Assembly (NCBI GenBank): GCA_017475265.1
Contig: JAFVFY010000003.1
Location: forward strand, 44,661-108,660
Direction: 5' to 3'
Origin: Prevotella sp.
GTDB taxonomy: Bacteria > Bacteroidota > Bacteroidia > Bacteroidales > Bacteroidaceae
DNA length: 64,000 nt
Each line of letters begins with the position of its first letter. Within the stretch, counting starts at the first letter, position 1. Shown in pieces: positions 1 to 6,924 of this stretch. Made by a program: the position numbers and the translations under genes. The notes beneath the pieces were generated by a model. That model searched no databases, was not told where the DNA came from, and saw only the letters and a list, made by a program, of their open reading frames with translations.

Positions 1-344
1 CATAGTGGTTGTCCTCTTGCAGCCCTGGGCCGAATATGGATTCAATCATTGCATCGTTGGAAAGGTTCGCAAACAAAAAATTCGGCAATGACTCCCCTGC
101 GTATCTCCTGATAAACGGCGCTGTAGAGGCCGCGAAGCACGTTTGTAGCCTTCACGGATAGTTTCTTATGGTCGGCGAAATAAAACACCTCGTCGGGCTT
201 TAAATCGACATCAGCGGCCAAGTCAAGCAGGGCATTGACGGCAGCAGTGTAGTATTTGCTGACGTTGGAAGCATAGCCCTCAGTACGGGCAAACAGGCCC
301 GGCAGATACTTCTCAATCTCTATCTTCTTCTGTTTCTTGCTCAT
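1..344 (-). pseudogene. Minor head protein (Mu F / SPP1 gp7-like), 5' part, apparent frameshift
   Basis: The ATG at 342-344 overlaps the stop of the preceding small gene. The first frame gives 100 residues and stops at 42. Just before that, a run of six A on the plus strand (75-80) marks a frame change: dropping one base joins residues ending GVIAEF to a second open frame reading FANLSNDAMIESIFGPG, which stays open to the window edge. Position directly after portal fits the minor capsid/head morphogenesis protein that connects portal and capsid. This identity rests mainly on gene order and general resemblance. The frameshift may be a real mutation, a homopolymer sequencing error or, less likely, programmed. 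Confidence 0.6.
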
Positions 345-520
345 TGTCCCGGCTTTTTAGGCTTGAAATTGTCGCTACAGCCCTCGTGGTTCATCAGCAT
401 GGAATGGGTATGGTAAGGGCAGCGGCACATGAAGAACTCCCCCTTCACATTCTTGCAATGGAAGTCGTAGGCTCTGGCACAGTCACGGCACAGATGCTTG
501 GGCTTCTCTATCTTACCCAT
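341..520 (-). CDS. Small cysteine-rich phage protein, 59 aa
   Basis: Starts MGKIEKPKHLCRDCARAYD and contains CxxC and CxC pairs (CRDC near residue 11, MCRC near residue 31), suggesting one bound zinc. The start codon overlaps the portal stop codon (TAATG) and its stop overlaps the start of the minor head gene (ATGA), so it is translationally coupled on both sides. This tight packing between portal and head genes is the best evidence that it is real. No family is recognised; a small zinc-binding virion or assembly factor is a guess. Confidence 0.75.
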   Translation of the reverse strand: MGKIEKPKHLCRDCARAYDFHCKNVKGEFFMCRCPYHTHSMLMNHEGCSDNFKPKKPGQ

Positions 521-1977
521 TACTTAGCCCCTCCGAATATATCATCCTTACCCTGTGTGGCGGAAAACAAGTCCTGCTGCTCCTTGGCGGCATCTTCCTT
601 CTGTTTCTTGATGCGCTGTTTCTCCAGCTCCTTATCCTTGACGAGCGGGTTCTGCTCGATGCCGCTTTCCTCAGACATGGTACCACCGTCGATGGCCTCA
701 TTGATATTCTTGATGGTCTCTGCAATGTCCTCACCGAAAGGCTCCTGGTAGTCGTGGTCACACTCCAGCTGGTCAAGCTTGTATTCACTCTTGGTGATGT
801 AGAGCACGTTGGCCATGATGGAGATAACGAGTGATGCGGTTCTATCCAGCAGTTCGTCGTAGTTCTCCTTGTGCTTCGTGGCCTTGATGTCAGCAAGAAG
901 CATCATCTGTTTGAGGGCCTTGCCCGACATCTGCGACATTCCCTTGAACTGGCTCCAGTCGATGTCCGGCGTGAACGTCTTGGTCAGGATATGGTGGCGC
1001 AACCACTCCAACTCGTCTTTCTTGCTCTCGTTCTGGCCGTCCCATGTGAGGAAGGAGGCCATCTTGCTGACATCTTCCACGTTGTCGCTGGCAACAAGTG
1101 TCTTATTCTCCACCTCCTTGTCAGGCATGGACTTCAAGAGGGCTGCTTTCAGTACCAGATACGGGTCGCTGAAATAGTCGTTGGTGTCGGCACGTCGAGA
1201 GGCCACGTATTCCTCGCGGTTGATCAGTTCCTCGACACCTTCCCATTCCTTCTTCTGCTTGAAGTAGATGACGGGGATTTTCCCGATGGGGTTGTCCTCT
1301 TCCTCCACCTCCCATCCGAACGTTCCGCGCTGGCAATGGTAGATGGCGGTGTCCGTGAAGATGTCGAGGTGATAGGTGGTCTTTCCGGCCACGTCCTTTG
1401 AGTAGTGGCCCCATGCGAAGGTGATAAGGTTCTCGTATACGTCCCAGCGGGTGTAAATCTCGTCACCCTTGGAGCGTGCGAGAACGCGGATCTGGCAGTC
1501 TGGCTCATTCTTCTTGTTGCGGAATACACGGAAGAGCATAGCTGATTCCGTCTCGCTTCCTGCCAGTCGCTTGCACTGTCTTATCTTGCTGTTGAAGTGC
1601 ATCCTTTTCAGCAAGTCGGTGTAAGCCTGAAAGCCATCGTCGGCACCCTCGCTCTTCTGTTTCCACTTCACGGGCTGTCCGAAGAGGAACACAAGGGAAA
1701 TCTCATTGATGTACACTGGATAGCCCACAGGCAGCTTCCAGCGCGTCAGCGTACCCTTGCGGTTGCCTTTGAGGTCTTTCAGTACCTTATCCTTGCGCTC
1801 CATAATGAGGTGCGTCTTCGGATCGTACTCCTTCATGGCTTCCTCGGCCTCTAACTGGTGGGAGTCAAGCAGACTCATAACTCTGGTGATGTCCTTGGCG
1901 GCGATAAGCTGCTCAAAGTCCTGGTTCCTGCCTACGGTGGCATTGAACAGGTTGGTAATCGAATTGATAATTGACAT
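520..1977 (-). CDS. Phage portal protein (SPP1 gp6-like)
   Basis: 485 residues, the usual size for SPP1-type portals, which form the dodecameric ring at the capsid vertex through which DNA is packaged. Starts MSIINSITNLFNATVGRNQD. Family-like features are the VGYPVYINEISLVFLFGQPV segment near residues 85-105, the NPIGKIPVIYFKQ segment near 240 and a helical crown/stem region with FKGMSQMSGKALKQMML near 345-365. The C-terminal 60 residues are charged and coiled-coil-like. It follows the large terminase and precedes the head protein, the standard order. A hairpin repeat lies between the terminase stop and this start. Confidence 0.9.
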   Translation of the reverse strand: MSIINSITNLFNATVGRNQDFEQLIAAKDITRVMSLLDSHQLEAEEAMKEYDPKTHLIMERKDKVLKDLKGNRKGTLTRWKLPVGYPVYINEISLVFLFGQPVKWKQKSEGADDGFQAYTDLLKRMHFNSKIRQCKRLAGSETESAMLFRVFRNKKNEPDCQIRVLARSKGDEIYTRWDVYENLITFAWGHYSKDVAGKTTYHLDIFTDTAIYHCQRGTFGWEVEEEDNPIGKIPVIYFKQKKEWEGVEELINREEYVASRRADTNDYFSDPYLVLKAALLKSMPDKEVENKTLVASDNVEDVSKMASFLTWDGQNESKKDELEWLRHHILTKTFTPDIDWSQFKGMSQMSGKALKQMMLLADIKATKHKENYDELLDRTASLVISIMANVLYITKSEYKLDQLECDHDYQEPFGEDIAETIKNINEAIDGGTMSEESGIEQNPLVKDKELEKQRIKKQKEDAAKEQQDLFSATQGKDDIFGGAK

Positions 1978-2001
1978 GGTTTATTATATTTGGGGTTATT
2001 C

Positions 2002-2030
2002 TTTCGTCAATTTCCCGGCTGTGAGCCGGG
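2002..2030. repeat. Phage hairpin repeat, copy R1
   Basis: A TTTCGTCAATT box (2002-2012) is followed by CCCGGCTGTGAGCCGGG (2014-2030), a 7-bp stem with a GTG loop. It lies between the large terminase stop and the portal start, and is one of six copies in the prophage. It lacks a following T-run, so it is not a standard intrinsic terminator. Confidence 0.85.
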
Positions 2031-2036
2031 CTGTCA

Positions 2037-3497
2037 CTATATTGCTAACATGGAGCCGACATACTCAGGCACCTCGAAGCTATCCTCTACGAAATAGTTG
2101 ATGGCATAGCCAAGTATATCGACATATTCATCATGGGTCTTGGCAGGGAATCCGCAGACCTCGTCTATAAATTCCTCGTTCCAGTCGCCTTCAACCAGAT
2201 ACACGCGGCCACACTCAACCTTCGGGGCCACAGCATAGAGGCGCGTGTCCTTCGGATCAGTAGGCGACGGTGTGTAGGTGACATTGAGCGAACTCGACTC
2301 CTGCAGCTGCTGGCACACGCTCACACCGTTGGCTTTCGGCTCGATGCGCAGCGTGCTTTCTCCGTTGGCATCGTTAGCGGCCATGAAGTCCGGAAGATAG
2401 CGTATGAGGTCGGGAAACTCCTTGTAAACCTTCTGTGCGCAGGTGATGTAGATATTGTTCCGTATCTTGCAGGCCCCGATGATGCCGCTGGGGTCGTTGT
2501 CGTTCTTCTGCTTCTTGTTGTAGGCGGTATCGAGGAAGAAGTGAACAGGCTCACGGTAGTGCAGGGCGTGATAGTCTGCCAGGCTGATGTGCCTGAACCA
2601 TTTCTCCTTGATGATGTTACCGCCCTCGGCTGTCGGGTTCTGTTCGTACTGCCCGGCATAGCCACGACTGCCGAGGTCTGTCTTGGCTTCATTCAGTACA
2701 TGCCTCGGTAGTCTTACAGGATCGAGAAGGCCATCCACGTAGTTCTGCCTCAGTTCCACAGGGCTTACGTTGTCGGACAGCTCGGCAGGGAGGCAGATGT
2801 GACGGATATTCTCGCCCTTCTTCTTCAACAGGTAGCCAGTAACATCTTCCTCATGGAGTCGCTGCATGATGGTAACCACAGGCGTATTGGCCTTGTCAAC
2901 CTTACGTGAGGAAAGCGTCTTGGTGTGCTCGTTGGCGGCAGTACGCATCTGCTCAGATTCGGCCTGTTTGGGGTTTACAGGGTCGTCATTGATGATAACG
3001 TGAGCATGGAAGCCAGTAATGGTGGCTCCCGTCGAAGTGGCGTAGCGGTAGCCAGTATCGGTGTTCTCATAGTTCTGCTTGCCGCTCTTGTCACGCCTTA
3101 TCTTTATCTCGGGGAACAGCTTGCGGAACTTGTCGCTTTCTATGATGTCTTTCGACTTGGTGGCGTGGTCTATGGACAGGGCGCCGGAGTAGGAGTTGGT
3201 GATGATGCGGATGCTGGGGTCTTGCGTCCACAGCCAGACGGGCCACATCACCGTGACGATGGTACTCTTGGTGGTGCCAGGTGGAATGTTGATAATCAGG
3301 TCATACGGCTTTGGCTTTCGCTCCACGATAGACACGGAAAGCTTCTGGAGCTCACCACAAAGATACGGAATGTGCCAGTTGTACGCAGGTTCCTCTTTGA
3401 TGATGACGTCCCAGAAGGTCTTGACGAAGAAGAAGAAGCTCTTCCTGCACTCGTCAGCTACCACGGCGATTGCCAACTCCGAATAGTCGATGTTCAT
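2037..3497 (-). CDS. terL: Terminase large subunit
   Basis: 486 residues; the motor ATPase and headful nuclease that packages phage DNA into the prohead. The ATPase half shows a Walker A variant PPGTTKST at residues 72-79, an acidic Walker B VIINDD near 167-172 and a coupling-type segment PVVTIMQRLHEED near 210. The RNase H-like nuclease half begins around residue 315 with VHFFLDTAYN, whose Asp is the expected first metal ligand. It lies between the small terminase and portal, as expected. Length and motif order are typical, with no sign of damage. Confidence 0.95.
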   Translation of the reverse strand: MNIDYSELAIAVVADECRKSFFFFVKTFWDVIIKEEPAYNWHIPYLCGELQKLSVSIVERKPKPYDLIINIPPGTTKSTIVTVMWPVWLWTQDPSIRIITNSYSGALSIDHATKSKDIIESDKFRKLFPEIKIRRDKSGKQNYENTDTGYRYATSTGATITGFHAHVIINDDPVNPKQAESEQMRTAANEHTKTLSSRKVDKANTPVVTIMQRLHEEDVTGYLLKKKGENIRHICLPAELSDNVSPVELRQNYVDGLLDPVRLPRHVLNEAKTDLGSRGYAGQYEQNPTAEGGNIIKEKWFRHISLADYHALHYREPVHFFLDTAYNKKQKNDNDPSGIIGACKIRNNIYITCAQKVYKEFPDLIRYLPDFMAANDANGESTLRIEPKANGVSVCQQLQESSSLNVTYTPSPTDPKDTRLYAVAPKVECGRVYLVEGDWNEEFIDEVCGFPAKTHDEYVDILGYAINYFVEDSFEVPEYVGSMLAI

Positions 3498-3508
3498 TCC
3501 CCTAATGT

Positions 3509-3538
3509 TTTCGTTCGTTCCCCCGCCTGTGAGGCGGG
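3509..3538. repeat. Phage hairpin repeat, copy R2
   Basis: TTTCGTTCGTT box (3509-3519) plus CCCGCCTGTGAGGCGGG (3522-3538), a 7-bp stem with a GTG loop. It sits between the stop of the small terminase and the start of the large terminase, the box 11 nt upstream of that start codon. Confidence 0.85.
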
Positions 3539-3540
3539 CG

Positions 3541-3975
3541 TCACTCCTTCTTGTTAATGAGGTCGAGCCCGATGGAAAGCAGCACCTCGCGCTGCTCTTC
3601 CGTAAGCTGGTCTAAGTCGATTTTCTGTTTGGGTACCAGAGATTCGCCATCCTTTCCGACAAGTTCCCTGCGCTCTGTGTAGCCCCTATCCTTCATCTGG
3701 GTCTTAGCGTAGAAGATTAGCATGGTGGTGTCACCGTCCTTCATCTTCTTTAGGATAAGGGCCTCGCAGAAGTCCTTCTGCAGCTCCTTCACATCGTCCA
3801 CTTTCTCCTTGAAGTCCGGGTCTTCGTTATACCAGCGGTAGAACGTCATGCGGGATATGCCAGCAGCCTTACAGGCAGAGGAAACGATGCCCGATGTCTT
3901 ATTTAGCTCTTCGAGAATACGTTCCTTGTCTGTCAGCACCCTTTCCTGAATGGTCTTGTCATTGTTGTTTGCCAT
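3541..3975 (-). CDS. terS: Terminase small subunit
   Basis: 144 residues from the ATG at 3975; an upstream in-frame ATG at 4011 would overlap the preceding gene by 32 bases and is less likely. The start MANNNDKTIQERV is followed by a helix-turn-helix (residues about 25-50, SSACKAAGISRMTFYRWYN) of the kind terminase small subunits use to recognise pac/cos DNA. A helical oligomerisation region and an acidic tail follow. The gene lies directly upstream of terL and 4 bp downstream of the IbrA-like gene. Confidence 0.88.
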   Translation of the reverse strand: MANNNDKTIQERVLTDKERILEELNKTSGIVSSACKAAGISRMTFYRWYNEDPDFKEKVDDVKELQKDFCEALILKKMKDGDTTMLIFYAKTQMKDRGYTERRELVGKDGESLVPKQKIDLDQLTEEQREVLLSIGLDLINKKE

Positions 3976-3979
3976 AGTC

Positions 3980-5044
3980 CTATTGTTGTAAGTCACGAAT
4001 GAGGTCGCCAACGACTACTCGATAGGTGCGCTTCTTTGGATCGCCAGCAATGAGAATCTGGTAAACCTTCTTGTAAGTGGCCTGTGAGTGTCGGTCGGTC
4101 AGCCGTGCGTAAAGCTTCTTGGCCACCTCATGCCCCGGATAGTCCTTGGGATGCTCGGCGGCTTTCAGCATTTCCTCACGCAGCAGCTTCTTATAGTCCT
4201 TCTCATTACCAAATTGCCTGTTCTGCTGAGAGGAACGGAACATTTCGGTGTCCCAGTATAGCATAACGAGGTCTGCATTCGGCTCACGCTTCAAGATACG
4301 CTCGTATAGGTTAGGGTAGAACTCCAACACTTTCGGCAGCGACTTGATGGTGTCGATGGAAAAGAACTGGCTGATGCGTAGTCTGTTCAAAGGTACACCT
4401 ACCTTGTAGAGGTAGATGTAAGTCTCTGGTATCTGTAGGCCATATAGCTTGATGTATAGCCAGACGTCGTTATCCTTCCAGTCATAGAGAGGATAAACGA
4501 ACTTGCTTTTCTTCATCGAGGCTATTGCCGTGCGCCGCTGGACGGACTCAGCCATACGGAGGCCAACCATCTGAGGGATGGACTGGAAAATCTTCTCTCC
4601 GAAGGTCTGGTAGTTCATCCCCATGCGGAAGTCCTTGTGGTTCCTGATGGCGAACTTCGGCATCTGGCGCACCCACACGCTTTCTTTGCCAGGCTCCCAG
4701 CAGATGAATGTTTCGTCGTTAGCGAGCTTGTTGCAGCAGTTGAAGTGCTTGATAGGCATACAGAACCAGTAGAACTTTGCACCAAGCGACATGAAGCGTG
4801 AACGCCAGTTCAACACAATCTGCTCGACATCGGGATAGATGGCTTCCTCGTCAAAGAAGATGACCATGAGCCGTGAGAACTGGATGCCGTACTTCTGCAT
4901 CGTCTTGATGACCATATCGGCCATGCAGATAGAATCCTTACCGCCAGAGAAGGACATCGAGACGAACTGGTTCCTGTTGAAGGTTTCCAGTATGCGCCTC
5001 TCAGCCGCTTCCACTACATTGATTTCAAGCTCCTTTTCAAACAT
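3980..5044 (-). CDS. PP-loop ATPase, PAPS-reductase/IbrA-like (DUF3440 type)
   Basis: 354 residues. The PP-loop signature SFSGGKDS lies at residues 31-38, the ATP-pyrophosphatase site shared by PAPS reductases, DndC and tRNA-thiolating enzymes. Downstream segments such as VGLRMAES, FVYPLYDWKDNDVW and the VPLNRLRISQ region match the layout of IbrA-type proteins rather than housekeeping CysH. There is no C-terminal CxxC of a thioredoxin-dependent reductase. The ParB-like gene 4 bp upstream matches IbrB, so the pair resembles the prophage-borne ibrAB genes of E. coli, known as activators of immunoglobulin-binding protein expression with unclear chemistry. It is last in a five-gene cassette before terS. 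Confidence 0.82.
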   Translation of the reverse strand: MFEKELEINVVEAAERRILETFNRNQFVSMSFSGGKDSICMADMVIKTMQKYGIQFSRLMVIFFDEEAIYPDVEQIVLNWRSRFMSLGAKFYWFCMPIKHFNCCNKLANDETFICWEPGKESVWVRQMPKFAIRNHKDFRMGMNYQTFGEKIFQSIPQMVGLRMAESVQRRTAIASMKKSKFVYPLYDWKDNDVWLYIKLYGLQIPETYIYLYKVGVPLNRLRISQFFSIDTIKSLPKVLEFYPNLYERILKREPNADLVMLYWDTEMFRSSQQNRQFGNEKDYKKLLREEMLKAAEHPKDYPGHEVAKKLYARLTDRHSQATYKKVYQILIAGDPKKRTYRVVVGDLIRDLQQ

Positions 5045-5047
5045 AGC

Positions 5048-5575
5048 CTAACCCTTTCTGATTATCACTGCCTTGCTGAAGGTCTGCTTGCGGTCTGTAA
5101 TCATCTGTAGGAACGTCTGGCGGTCGAGCTTCGACAGACGGAAGATTTCTTCGTCGCTCATGCCAAGTTTCTTGCTGATGTCGGCGACTGATACGCCCTC
5201 CTTAATGAGCGACTTGACAATATTCTCCATCGGCTCCAGCAGATGGGTACCACGCGCACGGTTGAACGTGATGGTTCCTGCCATATCATCCTCACGGTTG
5301 GCATGAGCGACGATGACAACGGGAATCTTATTGCCAAGCATGGTTTTCAACGGCTCCCTGCCTGACACAAGCCAGCGGTGGAAACCGTCAATGATGGTAT
5401 AGTCGGGCCTGATCACGATGGGGAAGCAGAAGCCGTTGTTTAGAATACTCTCCATCAGCAGCTTCAAGTTCTTCTCCAGAACCTTGTTAGGGTTGTAGTC
5501 ATTGGGCTTTACCAGGTCACGGTCTATAAACTGGAGATTTCGCAGGGGCGCGAACAGGTCTTTCGTCTGGCTCAT
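5048..5575 (-). CDS. ParB-like nuclease-domain protein, IbrB-like
   Basis: 175 residues from MSQTKDLFAP. This start overlaps the upstream stop by four bases (ATGA) and is preferred over an in-frame ATG ten codons earlier. It has the ParB N-terminal fold: VKPNDYNPN near residue 22, IVIRPDYTIIDGFHRW at 54-68 (GFHRW replaces the GxRR box) and TITFNRARGTH at 101-111, which is typical of IbrB. A helix-turn-helix-like segment (SVADISKKLGMSDEEIFRL) follows. It is paired with the IbrA-like gene immediately downstream. A role in plasmid partition is unlikely because no ParA is present. The real substrate is unknown. Confidence 0.8.
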   Translation of the reverse strand: MSQTKDLFAPLRNLQFIDRDLVKPNDYNPNKVLEKNLKLLMESILNNGFCFPIVIRPDYTIIDGFHRWLVSGREPLKTMLGNKIPVVIVAHANREDDMAGTITFNRARGTHLLEPMENIVKSLIKEGVSVADISKKLGMSDEEIFRLSKLDRQTFLQMITDRKQTFSKAVIIRKG

Positions 5576-6144
5576 AGCGTAATCTCCTTTCCGCAGTGTG
5601 GGCATACGATGGTGTGAGCGGCCTGCATTCCTTCCTCGATGTCATTACGCTCCTGTACGTCCTCTTGCTGCTTTTCCTCGTCGAATTTCTGCTTGGGTGC
5701 TGCTGGCTCCTGGAAGTCCACGCCCATATTGTCGGGCACATTCTCCTTGATGATGGCTTCAAGGTATTCTGTGGTGAATCCTATTACCCTCGTGTCGCCA
5801 ATCTCGCGGATGATTTCCTCAACCTTTGTAAAGTCGATATAGGACATAGACTGAATCTTGTTGTCCTCGACTACGATTCTGAGCTTCTGTTTCTCGGACA
5901 GGCCACGCATGATGGTAACCTCGCCCTTCGTTTCACCCAGCAGCTCCAGGGCCAGCTTCTTGCCGTGACCGCAGAGGATCCTAAAATCTTCGTCAACGAT
6001 GATGGGGTAGTACTGGCCGTATTCGTCCATACTCTCCGCAAGTGCCTTGACCTGTTCCTCGGGGTGAATATTAGGGTTTTTGTCGTATGGTACGAGCTTT
6101 GACAGCTCAACCACTTTCTTCTCTTGCTTGATGTTCGTTTTCAT
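5572..6144 (-). CDS. ParB-like domain protein with C-terminal zinc ribbon
   Basis: 190 residues. The ParB-like domain spans about residues 10-100, with KLVPYDKNPNIHPEEQV near 16-32 and the core box VDEDFRILCGHGKKLAL at 50-66. There the usual G-x-R/H-R is GHGKK. A charged linker leads to a CPHCGKEI knuckle at residues 181-188, which gives two of the four cysteines of a zinc ribbon. Its start overlaps the stop of the upstream PP-loop gene (ATGA) and its stop overlaps the start of the IbrB-like gene. The overlaps imply coupled synthesis of a PP-loop/ParB/ParB/PP-loop set. Confidence 0.8.
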   Translation of the reverse strand: MKTNIKQEKKVVELSKLVPYDKNPNIHPEEQVKALAESMDEYGQYYPIIVDEDFRILCGHGKKLALELLGETKGEVTIMRGLSEKQKLRIVVEDNKIQSMSYIDFTKVEEIIREIGDTRVIGFTTEYLEAIIKENVPDNMGVDFQEPAAPKQKFDEEKQQEDVQERNDIEEGMQAAHTIVCPHCGKEITL

Positions 6145-6923
6145 TGCTTTATTGATGTTAGGAATTGACGTGCTGAATTGATATATACCGACGCGGCCAT
6201 CACAACGTGAGGGTCTATGTCGTAAACCTCCTGCCAGGAATATTCACGCTCTGGCCAAAGCCCGGTGCCTTTCGTCCAGCCGTCCTTTGAGCCATAGAGC
6301 ACCCAAGGCAGATTGTCGTGCATGAAGTAGTGGATGACTGCCATCACCTGCTCATGCGTCCAGTGTGCAATCGGGTTGTATCTGGTATGGCCGTCGCCAG
6401 TCGTGTAGATGTTGGTGCCCCTTCCTACAAAGTTGCCGTCCTGTGAACGTCTGCCGAGAATGAGGAACTTGATACCCGTTCTCTCGCAGTAGTCACGCTG
6501 CCCGGCATATTGCAGTTTATCCATCCAGCGGGAGTTCATCTTTGCCTCAGAGGGGAACAGCATTTCGGGATGATCCGCAAGCCAACGGAGTGACAGATCA
6601 CCAAGATTGACGGTGGTCATGCCGACGGGATGGTACTGATACACCCATTGCAGGAAAGCGGGATATTCCAGGGCCTTCGATGTGCAGAACACACAACGAT
6701 GGATGCCAGCCTGTTCACACACATATTGGAGTGCCAGCGAATCTTTGCCACCACTCCAAGCATAGGCGACATAGCGGCCAGCCGTTTTCTGCTTGATGTC
6801 ATTAACGGTTGAAGCAACCAGTGCCAGCGCTTCGTCACGCGACACCAGTTGCTCGATGTTCTGCCAGGCTTTGGCAAAGTCCTCGTTCCTTGCAACCTGT
6901 TTCCTCGGGATGGTTGACCTCAT
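6141..6923 (-). CDS. Second PP-loop ATPase (PAPS-reductase family)
   Basis: 260 residues. WSGGKDS at 56-62 is the PP-loop. LGRRSQDGNFVG near 170-185 and NPIAHWTHEQVMAVI near 203-217 correspond to the arginine loop and the family motif contacting nucleotide. It is shorter than and different from the IbrA-like protein, so the two are not a recent duplication. Cysteines are few (CxxxxCVFC near residue 82), and no CxxC tail is present. One base separates it from the symporter gene upstream and it overlaps the ParB-zinc gene downstream. Family enzymes activate or transfer sulfur or hydrolyse ATP to AMP; the target here is unknown. Confidence 0.82.
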   Translation of the reverse strand: MRSTIPRKQVARNEDFAKAWQNIEQLVSRDEALALVASTVNDIKQKTAGRYVAYAWSGGKDSLALQYVCEQAGIHRCVFCTSKALEYPAFLQWVYQYHPVGMTTVNLGDLSLRWLADHPEMLFPSEAKMNSRWMDKLQYAGQRDYCERTGIKFLILGRRSQDGNFVGRGTNIYTTGDGHTRYNPIAHWTHEQVMAVIHYFMHDNLPWVLYGSKDGWTKGTGLWPEREYSWQEVYDIDPHVVMAASVYINSARQFLTSIKQ

Positions 6924-6924
6924 A

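Noticed and set aside
42-344. 100-aa protein as a complete gene
   Set aside because: The coherent sequence continues in the next frame to the window edge after one base is dropped, so this is better seen as the 5' part of a frameshifted head gene.
344-3557. Long plus-strand frames opposite portal and terminase (for example 2133-2711 and 2925-3557)
   Set aside because: They lie wholly on the opposite strand of clearly recognised genes and have Arg/Ser/Val-rich, repeat-like compositions without motifs.
3980-6923. Housekeeping sulfate-assimilation (CysH) and plasmid-partition (ParB) genes
   Set aside because: No CysD/CysN, no ParA, no thioredoxin-reducible CxxC tail in the PP-loop proteins, and a prophage operon context.
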